DNA of 64,000 nt from NCBI RefSeq assembly GCF_002154895.1, contig NZ_MUIZ01000001.1, positions 124,001-188,000 on the forward strand, given 5' to 3'. The first letter of the stretch is position 1. Every line of letters starts with the position of its first letter. Origin of the DNA: Lactococcus petauri. Lineage in GTDB: Bacteria > Bacillota > Bacilli > Lactobacillales > Streptococcaceae. Shown here piece after piece: positions 19,267 to 28,075 of the stretch. Under the pieces are notes generated by a model, which saw only the letters and a list, made by a program, of their open reading frames with translations, was not told where the DNA came from and did no database searches. A program made the translations under genes and the position numbers.

Positions 19267-19959
19267 ATGACACTTTTAGGCGTAAAAATAGATAAATATT
19301 TTATGCGGGATTTACTGATACTACTGATCGGCGTAGGACTATATGTCCTATCTGTACAGCTTTTCGTCATCCCCAACCGACTAGCCAGTAATGGCGTTGC
19401 TGGATTTTCTGTATTGATGGACTTTGTCTTTGGTGTTAATCCAGCTTTAACTTTCTTCCTCGTTAATGTGCCACTCTTTACTTTTGGCCGTAAATACTTA
19501 TCTTCGCGTGAGCTTCTTCTCAGTATTCCGGGTGCAGCCGCTATGAGTGTCTGGATGATAATTTATGAAGCAATCGGAATTACAGGGATTCAGTTTTCTA
19601 ATATTGTCTTTGCTGGTATTTTCGACGGAATTCTCTCAGGAACAGCTGCTGGTTTAGTCATTATTTCTGAAGGAACCTTTGGTGGAACCCTACTTCTAGG
19701 ACGAATTTTAGAAGAAAAATGGAGCTTCAAAGTAGACAAAGTTTTATTTGGTGGTGATGTCATTGTTTTGAGTCTTTCTCTTCTCACATACCTTACCTTA
19801 CCCAATTTTGCTGTCACATTGTTGTCTTGTTACCTCTTCAGTAAGGTCACTTTGATTGTTGGCCGTGCTGACTATCGTCAAGAACTCTTGCAACGTCTTT
19901 CATTCATACGTCTACCTCAGTTTGGTACTCAAACGATTAAAGAGCGAAATAGAAAGTAA
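19267..19959 (+). CDS. YitT-family membrane protein, membrane domain only
   Basis: 230 residues with about five or six helices. RDLLILLIGVGLYVLSVQLF, VIPNRLASNGVAGFSVL and SEGTFGGTLLLGRIL follow the YitT/DUF161 pattern. Full-length YitT proteins are about 280 residues with a C-terminal cytosolic DUF2179 domain; here the chain stops shortly after the last helix (RADYRQELLQRL...) so that domain is absent. AAGGAG lies before the ATG. Function unknown. It is monocistronic, with a terminator 7 bp after the stop. Confidence 0.82.
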   Translation: MTLLGVKIDKYFMRDLLILLIGVGLYVLSVQLFVIPNRLASNGVAGFSVLMDFVFGVNPALTFFLVNVPLFTFGRKYLSSRELLLSIPGAAAMSVWMIIYEAIGITGIQFSNIVFAGIFDGILSGTAAGLVIISEGTFGGTLLLGRILEEKWSFKVDKVLFGGDVIVLSLSLLTYLTLPNFAVTLLSCYLFSKVTLIVGRADYRQELLQRLSFIRLPQFGTQTIKERNRK

Positions 19960-19965
19960 GAAAAA

Positions 19966-19993
19966 AAGTTTCCAAAAATGTGGAAACTTTTTT
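19966..19993 (+). terminator. Terminator of yitT
   Basis: Nine-bp stem AAGTTTCCA/TGGAAACTT with a 6-nt loop and T6. Confidence 0.88.
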
Positions 19994-20076
19994 ATTTGTG
20001 TTCAAAAGCGAAGCTACTGGCATATTTTTCTAGCATAACAAGTGTTGAACCTATCCACAAATTGAGACTTTTTTGT

Positions 20077-20082
20077 TATACT
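20077..20082 (+). promoter_or_regulatory. Extended -10 giving a leaderless GH73 transcript
   Basis: TGT-TATACT, then 6 bp and the ATG at 20089; predicted start point coincides with the start codon. Confidence 0.6.
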
Positions 20083-20088
20083 AGTGAC

Positions 20089-20727
20089 ATGACATATGAT
20101 AAAAAGCGCCGCAAGGCGACTTCTAAAATCCGAAGTTTCTTTCGCATTATTTTGCAGCTTTTGATTTTTCTCTTTGTTGCAGCTAACCTCTTGAATTTTA
20201 GAGTGATACAAACCAGTGATAATCGTAATGACACTGAGCTTGCCAACCAAGTTGAAACAATTACAGAATATAACTTCATTCGTACTATAGCACCATATGC
20301 GCAAGAATCACAAGAAAAGTATAATGTTCTCGCTTCTCTGACTTTGGCTCAGGCTGCTTTAGAAAGTAACTTTGGCCAAAGCGGACTTGCCGCAAAATAT
20401 TACAATCTTTTTGGTATCAAAGCTTACGGAAATGTCCCCACAGTAACTTTAGAAACCAAAGAATTTGAAAATGATAAATGGGTGACTGTAAAAGCGCAGT
20501 TTCGCGTTTACGATGGTTGGAAAGAATCTGTCGAAGGACATGCCTATCTCTTTACTAAGGGCACAACATGGAACCCTAAGCAATATGCGAGCGTTTTAGC
20601 TGCGAAAAACTATAAAGAAGCTGCTAAAGCGGTGCAAACTTCTGGTTATGCAACTGACCCAGCCTATACTGAAAAGCTCATTCAAATGATTGAGAGTTAC
20701 GGTTTAGATCAATACGATAAGATTTAG
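20089..20727 (+). CDS. N-acetylglucosaminidase (GH73), AcmC-like cell-wall hydrolase
   Basis: 212 residues from the ATG at 20089: short basic N-terminus, one signal/anchor helix (about 17-36), then a GH73 domain. The catalytic Glu is Glu92 in LAQAALESNFGQS; NLFGIKAYG and YDGWKESVEGHAYLF are further family landmarks. It cleaves peptidoglycan glycan strands outside the membrane. There are no LysM repeats, so it resembles the short AcmC rather than AcmA of L. lactis. A longer frame from 19978 would start inside the yitT terminator and is rejected. No Shine-Dalgarno is present; a -10 box sits 6 bp before the ATG. Confidence 0.88.
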   Translation: MTYDKKRRKATSKIRSFFRIILQLLIFLFVAANLLNFRVIQTSDNRNDTELANQVETITEYNFIRTIAPYAQESQEKYNVLASLTLAQAALESNFGQSGLAAKYYNLFGIKAYGNVPTVTLETKEFENDKWVTVKAQFRVYDGWKESVEGHAYLFTKGTTWNPKQYASVLAAKNYKEAAKAVQTSGYATDPAYTEKLIQMIESYGLDQYDKI

Positions 20728-20747
20728 TCTTTCTTTCTCAAAGACAT

Positions 20748-20786
20748 AAAAAACGTAGAAATAAAAACTCTGTTTCTACGTTTTTT
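20748..20786. terminator. Bidirectional terminator between GH73 and nuclease genes
   Basis: AACGTAGAAA/TTTCTACGTT stem flanked by A6 and T6; serves both converging genes. Confidence 0.9.
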
Positions 20787-20813
20787 ATTTTATTCAAACA
20801 GGAATCTACTCTC

Positions 20814-21707
20814 CTACTGCAAAATCATGCCCTTGCCTGAAGCATAATCAATTTGAATACCTGGCTGCACATTTGGAATGAAAACATTAAACTCTAAGCT
20901 TCCATCTTTCGACTTGGCTTCCATATGAGTCCCTGAGGGAACGAGATCATTCCCATCATACATAGGTTCTACACGATAACGGACTGTTTTGTTCTTATCG
21001 AGCGCTTTACGCACTAAACCTTCATAATAGTTTTGTCCTGTATTTTCCTCATTGCCATTACTTGCCTGATTGGCCCAAGCGGTTTGTGTACTGATATTTT
21101 GTGGATTTGCTTCAGAAGCATCAAAGCCTTTAATATTTCCAGCTAGCGCGTAGCCAATTGAATGTCCTCGGTTATAGAGTGTGCTGTATGAACCAGAAGG
21201 AATCATGAGTTGTTTCCAGCCTACAGGATTTATTTTCGCACTGTTGGACTTTCCATCTGCTCCCGTTGTTTCTGAACGGTTTTTGTACTGGCGGCTTGTC
21301 TTGTTGAGGAGTGCATTGGCAAGTTTGGGACGACCTAAAGCATCTTGTTTTGCCAGTTGAACATAAGGTGCACTGTTAACTTTAGCATCCAAGTCTGTTT
21401 TATTGTCATTGACAATAAAGGCACCAGTTCCATTATAAGTGACTGAATCTTTGAGGTTCTTTTTAATTGAAGGTGTCAAAACTGATTGTGCTAAAGATTG
21501 TGTCGGCACTTTGTCTTTGACACTGCCATAATCTACCTTGCTAAAATTCTTAAGTTGCTGGCTTTGCGTTGGCTGATTCAGTGATGGTGTTCCTGTGACT
21601 GTCGACAATATTTCGGGATTCGACTTTAGAAATCCTAAACCAAGAACGACAACTGTTCCTAGAATCCCTGCCCCTGCTTTCAAACCTGTTTGTTTTTTCT
21701 TTGCCAT
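20814..21707 (-). CDS. DNA/RNA non-specific endonuclease, membrane-anchored (EndA-like)
   Basis: 297 residues. One uncleaved signal-anchor helix (about 10-27) precedes a linker and the beta-beta-alpha-metal nuclease domain. The catalytic motif is YNRGHSIGYALAGN (His182), the DRGH motif of EndA-type nucleases with Asn for Asp; PQNISTQTAWANQASN is the downstream metal-site segment. Pneumococcal EndA degrades one DNA strand during transformation and digests extracellular DNA. No competence box was seen upstream, so a competence role is not supported here. Confidence 0.88.
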   Translation of the reverse strand: MAKKKQTGLKAGAGILGTVVVLGLGFLKSNPEILSTVTGTPSLNQPTQSQQLKNFSKVDYGSVKDKVPTQSLAQSVLTPSIKKNLKDSVTYNGTGAFIVNDNKTDLDAKVNSAPYVQLAKQDALGRPKLANALLNKTSRQYKNRSETTGADGKSNSAKINPVGWKQLMIPSGSYSTLYNRGHSIGYALAGNIKGFDASEANPQNISTQTAWANQASNGNEENTGQNYYEGLVRKALDKNKTVRYRVEPMYDGNDLVPSGTHMEAKSKDGSLEFNVFIPNVQPGIQIDYASGKGMILQ

Positions 21708-21815
21708 CTTCGCTCCTGATTTTATCTTATTACTCGTTCAATGTTTGTTTCTTCTTGTCTCAAAAACAACATAAAGAAAATAGACTTTCGTCTACTGCTA
21801 CTTCCCTTTATTAGA

Positions 21816-22643
21816 TTAGGGATTTCTAAAAAGTTTATCGTACTGTTCTTGCGTACGAATCATATTTAAATCTAAATGTCCACCATAGCTCGACAATTGT
21901 CCGCGGTCCGTGAACTGGTGCATGTCATAGTTCAAATCTGTTTTAGGAGATGTATCCCACATCCCGGTATTTCGACCATAATCAGCCATCCAAATTGAAC
22001 TAAAATGGCTAGAGTCAATCTTATGGTCAGTCAAGAACCAATCTTGCGCGTAGATACCTATATTCTTGGCACCTAGGCTCTTAAGCTCCTCACGGAAAGC
22101 ATCCACACCTTCGCTCATGTTATCCATGCTGACTTCTTCAATATCCAGCCAATAATACGTTGGTTTAAAAGGATGAGCCCGCTCATAAAAAAGACGTGCC
22201 TGTTCTTTCATCTCTTCAACATTTTTACCATTGACATAGGCATATACAGCAACAGGAACACCACGCTTTTGCAATTCGCTCATATGCGTTTTAAATTGAC
22301 GATCTTCACCACTTTTATAAGCTGCTGCATTGTCCTTACTTGACTTTCCTGTCTGTACACGTACGACAGCACCAATGACTTCTTGACTCATTAAATTATA
22401 ATCAATATCTTCTGGGCGTTGCCATGCGGAGATATCTACTACAAAACGGTTCAAATCAACATCATCATTGCTTAATGATTTATTTACAACCACCGTTTCT
22501 TCTTTTTCATGCGTCGCTGCCATTTCGGGAACCTGGTATCTTAGGTTACCAAAAGCAAAGACCAGAGCAGTAAAAATTCCAGCAACAATCATGGTTGCTA
22601 GAGGGGTAAGTTTTTTTCTCATATTACTATTTTCACTCTTCAT
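21816..22643 (-). CDS. Membrane-anchored GH25 muramidase (lysozyme)
   Basis: 275 residues: N-terminal anchor helix (about 12-29), then a GH25 domain. VVDISAWQRPEDIDY, the catalytic pair in YYWLDIEEVS, GIYAQDWF and the closing LDLNMI are the family landmarks. It hydrolyses the MurNAc-GlcNAc bond outside the cell. No binding repeats. The -10 box TACAAT (22651-22656, TGT before it) lies 7 bp from the ATG and there is no Shine-Dalgarno for this ATG, so the mRNA is predicted to be leaderless. Confidence 0.88.
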   Translation of the reverse strand: MKSENSNMRKKLTPLATMIVAGIFTALVFAFGNLRYQVPEMAATHEKEETVVVNKSLSNDDVDLNRFVVDISAWQRPEDIDYNLMSQEVIGAVVRVQTGKSSKDNAAAYKSGEDRQFKTHMSELQKRGVPVAVYAYVNGKNVEEMKEQARLFYERAHPFKPTYYWLDIEEVSMDNMSEGVDAFREELKSLGAKNIGIYAQDWFLTDHKIDSSHFSSIWMADYGRNTGMWDTSPKTDLNYDMHQFTDRGQLSSYGGHLDLNMIRTQEQYDKLFRNP

Positions 22644-22650
22644 TCACACT

Positions 22651-22656
22651 ATTGTA
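22651..22656 (-). promoter_or_regulatory. Extended -10 giving a leaderless GH25 transcript
   Basis: TGT-TACAAT on the minus strand, 7 bp before the ATG at 22643. Confidence 0.55.
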
Positions 22657-22692
22657 ACATAGATTAGAACAATATCTTTCAGATATGCATAC

Positions 22693-23817
22693 TTAATCTA
22701 ACAAAAAACGCTCAAAAACTTCATTTCCTAATTCAAATCCTTTTTCCGTCATCTGAATCCGTCCATCAGCTTCAAACAACATTTTTTGAAACGCCAATTC
22801 TTCAATAATTGTGCCATAAACTTCTTCAAGTGTTTGACCAAACTTTTTATGGAAACGTTCAATGGATACACCATTTTTTTTGCGTAAGCCTAAAAACATT
22901 TCCTCTTCAATCCTTTGTTTTCTTGTCAATATTTCTTCATTTACACGTTTATTTTCCTCGCGTAAATAATGATGAACAGGTCCATGATTTTTATAACGAA
23001 TACCATCAAGATAACCTGAAGCTCCAGCTCCAATGCCATAGTATTCCGCATTGTCCCAATATGTCATATTGTGCTTACTTTCATAGCCGATTTTTCCAAA
23101 GTTTGAAACTTCATAATGCGAATAACCTTTAGAAGTCAGCATTTCAATAATATACTCATACATATCCGCATTGCGATCATCAGATGGTAAACGGAGGCGT
23201 CCACGACGTTGACGATTCATGAATACTGTATGATCTTCTAGTATCAGGCTATATAAGGCAACATGGGGAAGGTCCAATTCTAAGAATTTTTGAACATCCC
23301 GCTCAACCATTTCCATCGTTTGGTTCGGTAAGCCATAAATTAAATCTATTGTGATATTTTCAAATCCGGCAGCACGTAGTCTTTCGATTGAAGAGTAAAC
23401 TTGTGCTTCAGTATGTGTTCTCCCAATTTTTTTCAAGAGTTTATCATCAAACGATTGTACACCAAGTGAGATGCGGTTCACAGGCGAATTCGCTAAAACA
23501 GCAAGGACTTCATCTGTTAAATCAGAAGGGTTTGCTTCCACTGTGAACTCTTCAAGTTCTTCTAAGTCAAGCGTTTTTGTCAGATGCGTGAGTAATTTTT
23601 CAAGCTGATCTGCAGGTAAAACACTCGGTGTCCCACCTCCAATATAAAGCGTTTTTAAACTACTAATATCATAACTATCATATTCTTTGAGCAACTCATC
23701 AATATAGGCTTCGACCGGTTGTCCCGTCATCAAAACTTTAGCAAAATCACAATAGTAACAAATATGTGAGCAAAAAGGGATATGTACATAAGCTGCTTTT
23801 GTTTCGTTCTTTTTCAC
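22693..23817 (-). CDS. hemW: Radical SAM protein HemW (heme chaperone-like)
   Basis: 374 residues. The radical SAM cluster motif is C16-x3-C20-x2-C23 in CSHICYYCDF, followed by GGGTPS, EFTVEANPSDLT, RISLGVQSF and the C-terminal HemN domain (GIGAGASGYLDGIRY). It was long annotated as oxygen-independent coproporphyrinogen oxidase, but HemW types lack HemN's extra cysteine and act as heme-binding chaperones; lactococci do not make heme but can use it for respiration. The start is GTG at 23817 with GAGG upstream. Confidence 0.93.
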   Translation of the reverse strand: MKKNETKAAYVHIPFCSHICYYCDFAKVLMTGQPVEAYIDELLKEYDSYDISSLKTLYIGGGTPSVLPADQLEKLLTHLTKTLDLEELEEFTVEANPSDLTDEVLAVLANSPVNRISLGVQSFDDKLLKKIGRTHTEAQVYSSIERLRAAGFENITIDLIYGLPNQTMEMVERDVQKFLELDLPHVALYSLILEDHTVFMNRQRRGRLRLPSDDRNADMYEYIIEMLTSKGYSHYEVSNFGKIGYESKHNMTYWDNAEYYGIGAGASGYLDGIRYKNHGPVHHYLREENKRVNEEILTRKQRIEEEMFLGLRKKNGVSIERFHKKFGQTLEEVYGTIIEELAFQKMLFEADGRIQMTEKGFELGNEVFERFLLD

Positions 23818-23861
23818 TTTATTTCCTCTTCATTATTTGTTTCTATGATTTTTACAAATTT

Positions 23862-24449
23862 TCATTTTACGCTAGTTTTTATCGACTTATCTTTCACTTT
23901 TAAAATCACTGTCATTAAGATGTTTAATAGAAAAAGATAAACAGGGAAAGCAAGATGTGCAAAATCCCAAGTACTTGTAGCGGGAAGGGCAATTCCCGTG
24001 GTCACTATTCCCGCAGCAAAGGGCTTAATGCTTTCAGTTTCAGGAAATCTCCAAGCTTTAATCAAGGTAGGCAAAGCTGCTAAAGCATCACTCATGATGG
24101 CCAATAAAATCGCCAGATTAGAATTCTGTGTCAAATACCAGATGACTAAGGTGATCAGTGAAACTATTCCACAGGACAAGTCAAAAAAGGTTATTTTCCA
24201 AAAAGACTGCTTATTTATAAAGGAAGCGCCAAAAACAAGCAAGGGCGTAAAGCCAGCCATAAAAACAGGAATTTGACCAAGGCTAAACCCCGACGAAGAA
24301 AAGGTGGCAAAAAAAGCAATCATTGGCGCTAAAGCCCAGAGAAACCAAGTTACTTTATTGGGAATAACCCAGCCTTTGAGTGTGGCTCTAACGTAGCCCA
24401 AAGCAAAATATAAGGTAACAGCAGCACTCAAAATAAGTAAATATGCCAT
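23862..24449 (-). CDS. Membrane protein with two PQ-loop-like repeats
   Basis: 195 residues, about six to seven helices. VIPNKVTWFLWALAP near 34-48 and DALAALPTLIKAWRFPETE near 122-140 are related segments with Pro-flanked helix ends, giving an internal duplication like PQ-loop/SWEET-type proteins. No specific family name recognised. AAAGGAG lies at proper distance before the ATG. It diverges from the aspartate aminotransferase/decarboxylase gene, sharing a 150-bp promoter region. Confidence 0.7.
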   Translation of the reverse strand: MAYLLILSAAVTLYFALGYVRATLKGWVIPNKVTWFLWALAPMIAFFATFSSSGFSLGQIPVFMAGFTPLLVFGASFINKQSFWKITFFDLSCGIVSLITLVIWYLTQNSNLAILLAIMSDALAALPTLIKAWRFPETESIKPFAAGIVTTGIALPATSTWDFAHLAFPVYLFLLNILMTVILKVKDKSIKTSVK

Positions 24450-24606
24450 CTTGCCGCTCTCCTTTACTGGTAAAAACTCATATCTTACTATTGTAACAAA
24501 AAACGAGCGAAAATTTTATCATTTTAGACTATTTGAGTCAATTTGTTTTCTATTTATTGTGTTATAATTAATAACAAAAGTTCAATAAATTTAAATGGGA
24601 GAACAC

Positions 24607-26199
24607 ATGGAAAAAGAAGTTACCATTACTGATTATACCGGTTTAGGAGCTTTTGAAGTTAGCTTTGAAATGCTTAAACTGGCAGAAAAAAATAAAAAAG
24701 CCAATATCTTTTTGAATGCCGGTCGCGGCAATCCAAACTGGATTAATACAAAAGCACGTTTAGCCTTTAATCGCTTGATTGAATTTGGTATTAAAGACTC
24801 CCTTCGTACGATTGAAAAAGCTGATATGGCTGGATACACAACATTGAAAGGTATTGGGCAACGCTTTGAGGCTTTCTTAGAACCTGACGATGATGAGATT
24901 GATAAATTCTTGATTGATGTCATGGATTATATCGAAATTGATCTTAAACTAAATATTGACGATGTGATTAAGGAATTTATCGATGGTGCTATCGGAAATA
25001 ATTATCCTGTTCCTAGCCGCTGTCTGAGAAATACCGAAATTGTCTTGAATCGTTTTATGGAAAAAATTCTGTATAATGGCGTTCACCTCGAAAATAAGAC
25101 ACAAATCTTCCCAACGGAAGGCGGTACAGCTGCGATTGTCTATATCTTCAACTCACTCAAGCGCAATAAATTAGTTGTGCCGGGTGATAAAATAGCTATT
25201 AACACACCTATCTTTACACCTTACTTGCAACTTCCTGGTTTAAGTGAATTCAATCTGGTTGAAACATTAATTACTTCTGATGAGAGCGACAATTGGAGCA
25301 TTCCCGAAACAGAAATCGAAAAATTATCAGATCCTGAAATCAAGGCATTCTTCTTAGTTAATCCATCAAATCCAGGTTCTAAAGCTTTCAGTCAAGAAAC
25401 ACTTGACGCTTTAAAACGAGCTGTTGAAAAAAATCCGGATCTCATCATTATTACAGACGATGTCTATGGAACTTTCGTTCAAGATTTCCAATCTGTCTAT
25501 AGTGTTGTTCCCTATAATACCATTCTCGTTTATTCTTTCTCAAAACTTTTTGGTGCAACAGGTTGGCGTTTAGGGCTTATTGCCATGCAGGAAGATAATG
25601 TCTTTGACCGTCTTATCTCTGAGCTTGATCCTGAGGATATTGAGAAACTCGACAAGCGCTATGATATTGTAACACATGACACTAAAGAGTTGCCATTTAT
25701 CGAACGTATTGTTGCGGATTCACGTTCTGTTGGTCTCTATCACACAGCTGGCCTCTCTACACCGCAACAAATCATGGAAGTTCTTTTTGCCTTTACGCAT
25801 TTGATTCATCGTAAAGAGGCAGATCCTTACTTTGAGGCTTGTGATGCTCTTATTGATGAACGTTATCAAGATTTGCTTAAAGCCATGAAATTAGAGCCAG
25901 ACAACTCGAAAGAGAATGCTAAATATTATACGCTCGTAGATATTTACCAACTTGCCGAAATCCGTTTTGGTAAAAAATTCCGTATCTATTTGGAAGAAAA
26001 CTTTGATTACTTAGAGTTCTTGCTCAATCTCGCCGACAAAAATGGCGTTGTTTTGATGGACGGGACAGGTTTTGGTGCTTCTAGCGGAACACTCCGCATC
26101 TCTCAAGCCAACTTACCTACAGAGGATTATTACTTGATTGGGAAGCAGATTATCAATCTCCTTAAGGAATATTACTCGGATTATTTGAAGAAGAGATGA
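24607..26199 (+). CDS. Bifunctional aspartate aminotransferase / L-aspartate 4-decarboxylase
   Basis: 530 residues from the ATG at 24607, which has GGGAG just upstream; the ATG 12 bp earlier overlaps that site. It is a fold-type I PLP enzyme; the Schiff-base Lys is in VYSFSKLFGATGWRLGL and the substrate-binding block is FLVNPSNPGSKAF. The long N-terminal and mid-chain inserts distinguish aspartate beta-decarboxylases (AsdA/AspD) from ordinary aminotransferases. It turns aspartate into alanine and CO2; with an aspartate:alanine antiporter (AspT) this makes proton-motive force and removes acid. No aspT is adjacent. A TGT-TATAAT box lies near 24560. Terminator follows. Confidence 0.88.
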   Translation: MEKEVTITDYTGLGAFEVSFEMLKLAEKNKKANIFLNAGRGNPNWINTKARLAFNRLIEFGIKDSLRTIEKADMAGYTTLKGIGQRFEAFLEPDDDEIDKFLIDVMDYIEIDLKLNIDDVIKEFIDGAIGNNYPVPSRCLRNTEIVLNRFMEKILYNGVHLENKTQIFPTEGGTAAIVYIFNSLKRNKLVVPGDKIAINTPIFTPYLQLPGLSEFNLVETLITSDESDNWSIPETEIEKLSDPEIKAFFLVNPSNPGSKAFSQETLDALKRAVEKNPDLIIITDDVYGTFVQDFQSVYSVVPYNTILVYSFSKLFGATGWRLGLIAMQEDNVFDRLISELDPEDIEKLDKRYDIVTHDTKELPFIERIVADSRSVGLYHTAGLSTPQQIMEVLFAFTHLIHRKEADPYFEACDALIDERYQDLLKAMKLEPDNSKENAKYYTLVDIYQLAEIRFGKKFRIYLEENFDYLEFLLNLADKNGVVLMDGTGFGASSGTLRISQANLPTEDYYLIGKQIINLLKEYYSDYLKKR

Positions 26200-26229
26200 G
26201 TGTAAATAATACTATATGAAATAAAAAAA

Positions 26230-26253
26230 GGAACCTTAAAGGTTCCCTTTTTT
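26230..26253. terminator. Bidirectional terminator between the aspartate decarboxylase gene and tpiA
   Basis: GGAACC/GGTTCC stem with 5-nt loop between A7 and T6 tracts, ending both converging genes. Confidence 0.92.
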
Positions 26254-26269
26254 ATTATGCATGTTAATC

Positions 26270-27028
26270 TTATTTGTAAATTTCAAGCAAGCCAAGGAAT
26301 GAATCAGCTTCGAGTGAAGCTCCACCAACCAAAGCGCCGTCAATGTTTTCTTTAGACATAAGTTCAGCAACTGTTTCAGGTTTTACAGAACCACCGTATT
26401 GGATACGTACAGCATCTGAAACTTCTTTTCCGTAAAGTTTTTCAACTGTTGAACGAACAACACCACAAGTTTCGTCAGCGATTTCAGCAGTAGCAGTTTT
26501 ACCTGTACCAATAGCCCAGATTGGTTCGTAAGCGATAACCATGTTTGCAACATCTTTACCGTCGATACCAGCAAGACCAGCTTCGATTTGAGCTGAAACC
26601 CATTCAGCTGTTTTACCAGCTTCAAAAGTTTCAAGTGTTTCACCACAGCAAAGGATTGGTGTTACACCAGCTGCGATAAGAGCTTTAGCTTTTTTGTTGA
26701 TGTCTTCGTCTGTTTCGTGGAAGTACTCACGACGTTCGCTGTGACCGATTACTGAGTATTCGATTCCTTCTGCTGCAAGCATAGCTGGAGCGATTTCCCC
26801 AGTGAAGGCACCTGAATTTTCAAAGTAAACATTTTCTGCTGCAACTTTAAGTGGATTATTTCCACGTTCTTGTACCATTGATACAAGGTAAAGTGCAGGA
26901 GCTGCAATAGCAACTTCTACTTTGTCTTCTGATGGCAATTTACCGTCAATGTTAGCGATAAATTCTTTAACCTCTTTGAGGTTTTTATTCAATTTCCAGT
27001 TACCAGCGATAATAGGTTTACGTGACAT
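26270..27028 (-). CDS. tpiA: Triosephosphate isomerase
   Basis: 252 residues. Catalytic Lys12 (NWKLNKN), the His loop ([11 protein letters not shown]), the catalytic Glu in [16 protein letters not shown] and the phosphate loop ([10 protein letters not shown]) are all present. It interconverts dihydroxyacetone phosphate and glyceraldehyde-3-phosphate in glycolysis. Codon use is strongly biased, as in highly expressed genes. It is monocistronic with AAGGAG and its own promoter. Confidence 0.97.
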   Translation of the reverse strand: MSRKPIIAGNWKLNKNLKEVKEFIANIDGKLPSEDKVEVAIAAPALYLVSMVQERGNNPLKVAAENVYFENSGAFTGEIAPAMLAAEGIEYSVIGHSERREYFHETDEDINKKAKALIAAGVTPILCCGETLETFEAGKTAEWVSAQIEAGLAGIDGKDVANMVIAYEPIWAIGTGKTATAEIADETCGVVRSTVEKLYGKEVSDAVRIQYGGSVKPETVAELMSKENIDGALVGGASLEADSFLGLLEIYK

Positions 27029-27061
27029 TATTAATGTTCTCCTTAAAAATTGTTCTTATTA

Positions 27062-27067
27062 AGTATA
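27062..27067 (-). promoter_or_regulatory. Extended -10 of tpiA
   Basis: TGA-TATACT on the minus strand about 33 bp before the ATG. Confidence 0.6.
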
Positions 27068-27151
27068 TCACAATCTGGCTCTTTCTGCTTGGATTAACGT
27101 TTCAACCTTTTACCCGCCAACTCGTGAACCAAGTAAAGGGTAACAGAAAAA

Positions 27152-27167
27152 CCTAATCAAAATTAGG
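27152..27167 (-). terminator. Terminator of truB-ribF, overlapping the ribF stop codon
   Basis: CCTAAT/ATTAGG stem; T5 on the minus strand and T7 on the plus strand. The ribF stop codon lies inside the stem, so ribosomes finishing ribF would cover the hairpin. Confidence 0.8.
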
Positions 27168-28074
27168 CTTTTTTTACTTTATATTGACGTGCTTTTTCTT
27201 CGTCATCTTTCATCTGAACAATCAAAGCTTCAATGCTGTCAAATTTAATCATTTCTCGAATCTTATCTAGCCATAGAACCGTTAAGTTTTCTCCATACAA
27301 GTCCAAATCTTTATCAAAAATATGGATTTCGACTGTTTTTTCTTTGCCATTAAAAGTTTCATTATAGCCGATTGAAGCAAAGCCACGTTGACGTTGGCCC
27401 TCCCAAAGAACATCTACCGTATAAACACCAGTTGATGGGAGATGAATAAAGTCTTTAATCGCTAGATTAGCAGTTGGATAGCCGATTGTTCGGCCACGTG
27501 CAAAACCATGCACCACAATTCCAGTTGTCTCATAAGGATAACCTAAAAGCTCGTTTGCTGCTTCAATATCTCCAGTTTTTACAAGTTCACGTATCCGAGT
27601 AGAGGAAATTTTTCCTTCATCATCTGCAACTTCTGGTATAACGACCACTTTATATTGATCATTGCTTTTGAGTTGTGTCATGTCTGAGCCTGTTTTATGA
27701 TCAAAGCCTGTAATAACAATTTTCGGTAAGAATTTTTCCACTACATTTTTAGAGAATTCTTCTGCTGTTTGTTTAGCAAAACTTGAAGTAAAATCTTTAA
27801 AAATTAGATAGTCCACACCATTTTCTGCAAAAAGTGCTTCTCGTTTTTTATCACTTGTTAACTTAAGCAACATATCTGGTTCAAATTTTTGAAAAGTAAG
27901 TGTCGGTTTTTCTGGAAAAGTTAAGACGGCAATCTTCAAATTTAGAACAGCTGCGAGTTTTTTTGCCTCAGCAAACAAAGCTTGGTGACCACGATGTAAA
28001 CCATCAAAATAGCCCAAGACAAGAACTGTCGGTTCAGTCCAATTTTCAATTTCGTCAAAATATAAAGTTTTCAT
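27163..28074 (-). CDS. ribF: Bifunctional riboflavin kinase / FAD synthetase
   Basis: 303 residues. The N-terminal FMN adenylyltransferase half carries GYFDGLHRGH (21-30) and ISSTRIRELVKTGDIEAAN; the C-terminal flavokinase half has GRTIGYPTANLAI and TVEIHIFDKDLDLYG. It converts riboflavin to FMN and FAD. It follows truB with 1 bp between the stop and the ATG, a gene pair common in Firmicutes. Confidence 0.96.
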   Translation of the reverse strand: MKTLYFDEIENWTEPTVLVLGYFDGLHRGHQALFAEAKKLAAVLNLKIAVLTFPEKPTLTFQKFEPDMLLKLTSDKKREALFAENGVDYLIFKDFTSSFAKQTAEEFSKNVVEKFLPKIVITGFDHKTGSDMTQLKSNDQYKVVVIPEVADDEGKISSTRIRELVKTGDIEAANELLGYPYETTGIVVHGFARGRTIGYPTANLAIKDFIHLPSTGVYTVDVLWEGQRQRGFASIGYNETFNGKEKTVEIHIFDKDLDLYGENLTVLWLDKIREMIKFDSIEALIVQMKDDEEKARQYKVKKA

Positions 28075-28075
28075 T

